Positions 63,014 through 64,000 of a DNA stretch of 64,000 nt are shown here, in pieces. Numbering within the stretch: position 1 is the stretch's first letter; the number at the start of each line of letters is the position of its first letter. The DNA comes from Ancrocorticia populi (GTDB lineage: Bacteria > Actinomycetota > Actinomycetes > Actinomycetales > Actinomycetaceae), in NCBI RefSeq assembly GCF_003123745.1, contig NZ_QETB01000001.1, positions 806,001-870,000 on the forward strand. Direction: 5' to 3'. The notes below the pieces were generated by a model. The model saw only the letters and a list, made by a program, of their open reading frames with translations, had not been told where the DNA came from and searched no databases. The translations under genes and the position numbers were made by a program.

Positions 63014-64000
63014 CCTGAATGACTCGATAATCGGCGTCAAGCACCACAAAGTTGGGCTTGGCGCCGATTTCGTAATCGATCGTGATTCCGCGTGCTTCGC
63101 GTCCTTCCCTCAGAAGTGAAGCGGCACGCGCGGGCCCAGCTACGCACGCCTCAACGGTTTGACCGAGGCTCAGCAGCCCCCGCCCGGCCATCAGCTCAAC
63201 CTGATCCGCCAGCATGGTGCAGCCACCAGCGATAGTATCCGAACCCGAGAGCCGGGCTGCGCCGTCCCGAACTTGCACGGATAGCCCGCCAAGCTGATAC
63301 GAGCCTTCGGGCATTCCGGCCGCAGCCATCGCATCCGTTACAAACACTGCCGTGCCAGCCGAACCTACATAACTAACCACGTCCTCCACGAGTTCAGGCG
63401 CTAGATGCACCCCATCGGCGATGAGCTCTACGGCGATCTCACCCCGCCGGGCGGCTTGAATGTACTCCCGCACGGGGCCCGGAGCTCGGTGTCCAAGGGC
63501 AGGCATGGCATTGAAGAGGTGAGTGGCAGTTTGGCGGATACCTTGAAGGCGAACAGGTCCAGACGAAAGACCAGCCTGCAGTGCGCTTGCGGTGGGCTTC
63601 GCTGTGTGGGACTCCGCGGAGTTGTAGCTTGGGGAGTCGGAGCCTGCGGAGACCGGCTCCGCAAGGCCCAGAACGAACTCGATTGCCGCGGCCGCCTCAG
63701 GGCCGGTGGCGTTCGTATGCCCCCAGGAGGGCTTGGCGCCGTGGGCCAGAAGCATGGCCGCGACCTCGTGAGCCCGGGGGATCTCCGGGGCAATTGTCAT
63801 GGTCCGGATCCAGCCCCGTCCAGCCCGTAACCATGCAGCGAGTTCCTCTAAATCGCCGGCTCGGATGGCCGCGGGGTTCTGTGCCCCCGCCTTGTGAGGT
63901 GAGACGAAGGGCCCCTCCATGTGGATCCCGGCAAGCTCACCGTTCTCGCAAAAGGGAACGAGCGCCTCAATCGCGGGCAGTGGATCAGCCATGGAGACGA
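62988..64000 (-). CDS. nagA: N-acetylglucosamine-6-phosphate deacetylase, C-terminal part
   Basis: The frame is open to the right edge, so the 5' end is missing; about 336 residues are visible. Amidohydrolase motifs are present: [17 protein letters not shown] (metal Glu), SWGHTNAT (His), THLFNAM (His), [12 protein letters not shown] and the catalytic Asp in [17 protein letters not shown]. It deacetylates GlcNAc-6-P for amino-sugar use or cell-wall recycling. Confidence 0.92.
   Translation of the reverse strand, partial: VSMADPLPAIEALVPFCENGELAGIHMEGPFVSPHKAGAQNPAAIRAGDLEELAAWLRAGRGWIRTMTIAPEIPRAHEVAAMLLAHGAKPSWGHTNATGPEAAAAIEFVLGLAEPVSAGSDSPSYNSAESHTAKPTASALQAGLSSGPVRLQGIRQTATHLFNAMPALGHRAPGPVREYIQAARRGEIAVELIADGVHLAPELVEDVVSYVGSAGTAVFVTDAMAAAGMPEGSYQLGGLSVQVRDGAARLSGSDTIAGGCTMLADQVELMAGRGLLSLGQTVEACVAGPARAASLLREGREARGITIDYEIGAKPNFVVLDADYRVIQVIREGVVL

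Noticed and set aside
1-64000. CRISPR arrays, rRNA and tRNA genes
   Set aside because: No regularly spaced repeats and no sequence readable as a tRNA cloverleaf or rRNA were seen on reading; a covariance-model search would be the decisive test.

Overview
The window looks like the chromosome of a high-GC, fermentative, facultatively anaerobic actinobacterium. Actinomycetaceae of the Trueperella/Arcanobacterium type is the best guess. This rests on gene content (pyruvate formate-lyase, Pta-AckA, a System II cytochrome c maturation operon, DUF222/HNH family, many GTG/TTG starts, probable leaderless genes) and not on any marker gene; no rRNA or tRNA gene was seen.

Layout. 1-7.1 kb: end of a C4-dicarboxylate transporter and an aspartate racemase, then a minus-strand run of GntR regulator, ABC ATPase, permease, nadE, GNAT and NodB-type lipoprotein. 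7.3-16.6 kb: sugar/polyol dehydrogenase with a sodium symporter, a FitAB toxin-antitoxin pair, fixABCX, a second toxin-antitoxin pair and small membrane proteins. 16.65-24.82 kb: an 8.2-kb integrative mobilizable element of Firmicutes type, inserted at the 3' end of guaA. It carries xis, int, mobC, a RepA-like ATPase, a candidate oriT, a MobV relaxase, a decayed tnpV and tet(W) behind a tet(M)-type attenuator. 24.8-33.2 kb: guaA, a pseudouridine synthase, pta-ackA, an ABC-class ATPase and an ADP-ribosylglycohydrolase. 33.2-36.5 kb: a compact, low-GC cluster of a 38-residue Cys-free peptide, a radical SAM enzyme and an ABC exporter, which I read as an undescribed RiPP system. 36.5-43.3 kb: ROK regulator, GH36 alpha-galactosidase and an ABC sugar importer. 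43.5-47.0 kb: pyruvate formate-lyase encoded as two separate chains plus its activase. 47.2-55.6 kb: semialdehyde dehydrogenase, then nrfHA nitrite reductase with its cytochrome c maturation genes. 55.6-64 kb: PcrA helicase, DUF222/HNH protein, sucCD and the end of nagA.

A link between regions: three near-identical palindromes of the form GGGAC-N4-GTCCC precede the RiPP cluster, the split pyruvate formate-lyase and the nrf operon. They match, from memory, the mycobacterial DosR (DevR) box. This suggests a hypoxia- or redox-responsive regulon joining mixed-acid fermentation, ammonifying nitrite respiration and peptide production. No DosR-like regulator gene lies in the window.
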